Below are positions 14,347 to 14,634 of a stretch of 14,634 nucleotides of DNA, one piece after another. Each line of letters opens with the position of its first letter. Positions within the stretch are counted from its first letter, which is position 1. The stretch is from S144-45 sp015494035 (lineage in GTDB: Bacteria; Pseudomonadota; Gammaproteobacteria; Xanthomonadales; Marinicellaceae). The DNA is taken from contig JALUIX010000026.1 of NCBI GenBank assembly GCA_027057345.1, forward strand, positions 1-14,634, written 5' to 3'. The position numbers were made by a program, and so were the translations under genes. Under the pieces are notes generated by a model. It ran no database searches. It was given only the letters and a program-made list of their open reading frames with translations, and was not told the DNA's origin.

Positions 14347-14547
14347 ATGACCGATCCAATACTTTTACTGTTTTTGCGCGTTGCTATTTCTTTGGCGTTT
14401 ATCTATTTCCTTGTGGTCTACCTGTTGCGTCTGGTTCGGACGCTGGAAGACATGGCCAGCAGCTTGAGAATTCTGGCCAACAGGCCGAAAACCCTTGAAG
14501 AAACCCGTGTACTTCGAAAGTCAAGGGGTCTGGACGAAAGTGGATGA
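14347..14547 (+). CDS. Small single-span membrane protein of unknown function
   Basis: A 66-residue protein I do not recognise. Residues about 4-28 (ILLLFLRVAISLAFIYFLVVYLL) are one clear transmembrane helix. The rest is charged and basic, with a short amphipathic helix (about 28-45) that probably stays in the cytoplasm. GAGG lies about 7 nt before ATG 14347, and a plausible promoter stands upstream; GTG 14344 is an alternative start. It is divergent from pckG and ends 12 bp before an R2 copy. Hydrophobicity pattern, ribosome site and promoter together favour a real gene. Confidence 0.6.
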   Translation: MTDPILLLFLRVAISLAFIYFLVVYLLRLVRTLEDMASSLRILANRPKTLEETRVLRKSRGLDESG

Positions 14548-14558
14548 CTATGGCTTTC

Positions 14559-14634
14559 TAAGGAAGCTCTGATCGAATCGTGAACTCGCTTCTCACACCT
14601 GAAATGTCCGATAACTGCGTTGAAGTCCTTGCGA
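14559..14634 (+). repeat. R2 repeat, copy c (runs off right edge)
   Basis: Starts TAAGGAAGCTCTGATCG and aligns with 8876-8949 and 4057-4120 to the last base of the window. The right terminus, expected about 150 bp from the left end, is not visible. Confidence 0.8.

Overview
The window reads as chromosomal DNA of a moderately GC-rich gammaproteobacterium. The reasons are a PriA of proteobacterial type, a PepQ-type prolidase, a two-domain PaaZ, a GTP-type PEP carboxykinase and a Txe/YoeB-YefM toxin-antitoxin pair. I cannot fix the genus from sequence alone. No rRNA, tRNA, CRISPR array or complete insertion sequence was seen.

Layout. Positions 1-217 are a repeat (R1 copy A, cut by the window edge), followed by a remnant of a second repeat (R2). 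Positions 299-3582 hold two translationally coupled genes: a membrane-anchored Ser/Thr protein kinase and an outer-membrane beta-barrel protein with an N-terminal coiled coil. Positions 3583-4713 are about 1.1 kb without genes, filled by R1 copy B, an R2 element and R1 copy C. priA (4714-6954) converges on pepQ (8263-6965). pepQ diverges from a DUF4442 hotdog gene (8378-8878), which ends inside a second R2 copy. Then come paaZ (9019-11109) and a coupled PlsC-like acyltransferase (11106-11687), which converge on a yefM-yoeB operon (12197-11695). pckG (14083-12338) follows with its own terminator. Last are a small membrane protein (14347-14547) and a third R2 copy running off the right edge.

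The most striking feature is repeat R1. Each copy carries the same three-box DnaA-site cluster: TTATGCACA, 3 bp, TTATCCACA, 5 bp, TGTGGATAA. This lies exactly 53 bp after a conserved AT-rich palindrome, as in a DUE plus DnaA-box arrangement. The two full copies carry a fourth box in the arm of a long hairpin. That makes 11 perfect TTATNCACA sites in the window, all inside R1. Copies A and B are 212/217 identical and flank the kinase-barrel pair as direct repeats. Copy C precedes the replication-restart gene priA. The elements look like dispersed origin-like or DnaA-titrating sequences; that function is inference.

Gene partnerships: the kinase and barrel share an ATGA overlap and may form an envelope signalling pair. 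PaaZ and the acyltransferase also share an ATGA overlap. YoeB has Lys where E. coli YoeB has catalytic Glu46, so its activity may be altered. The housekeeping genes (priA, pepQ, pckG) look intact.
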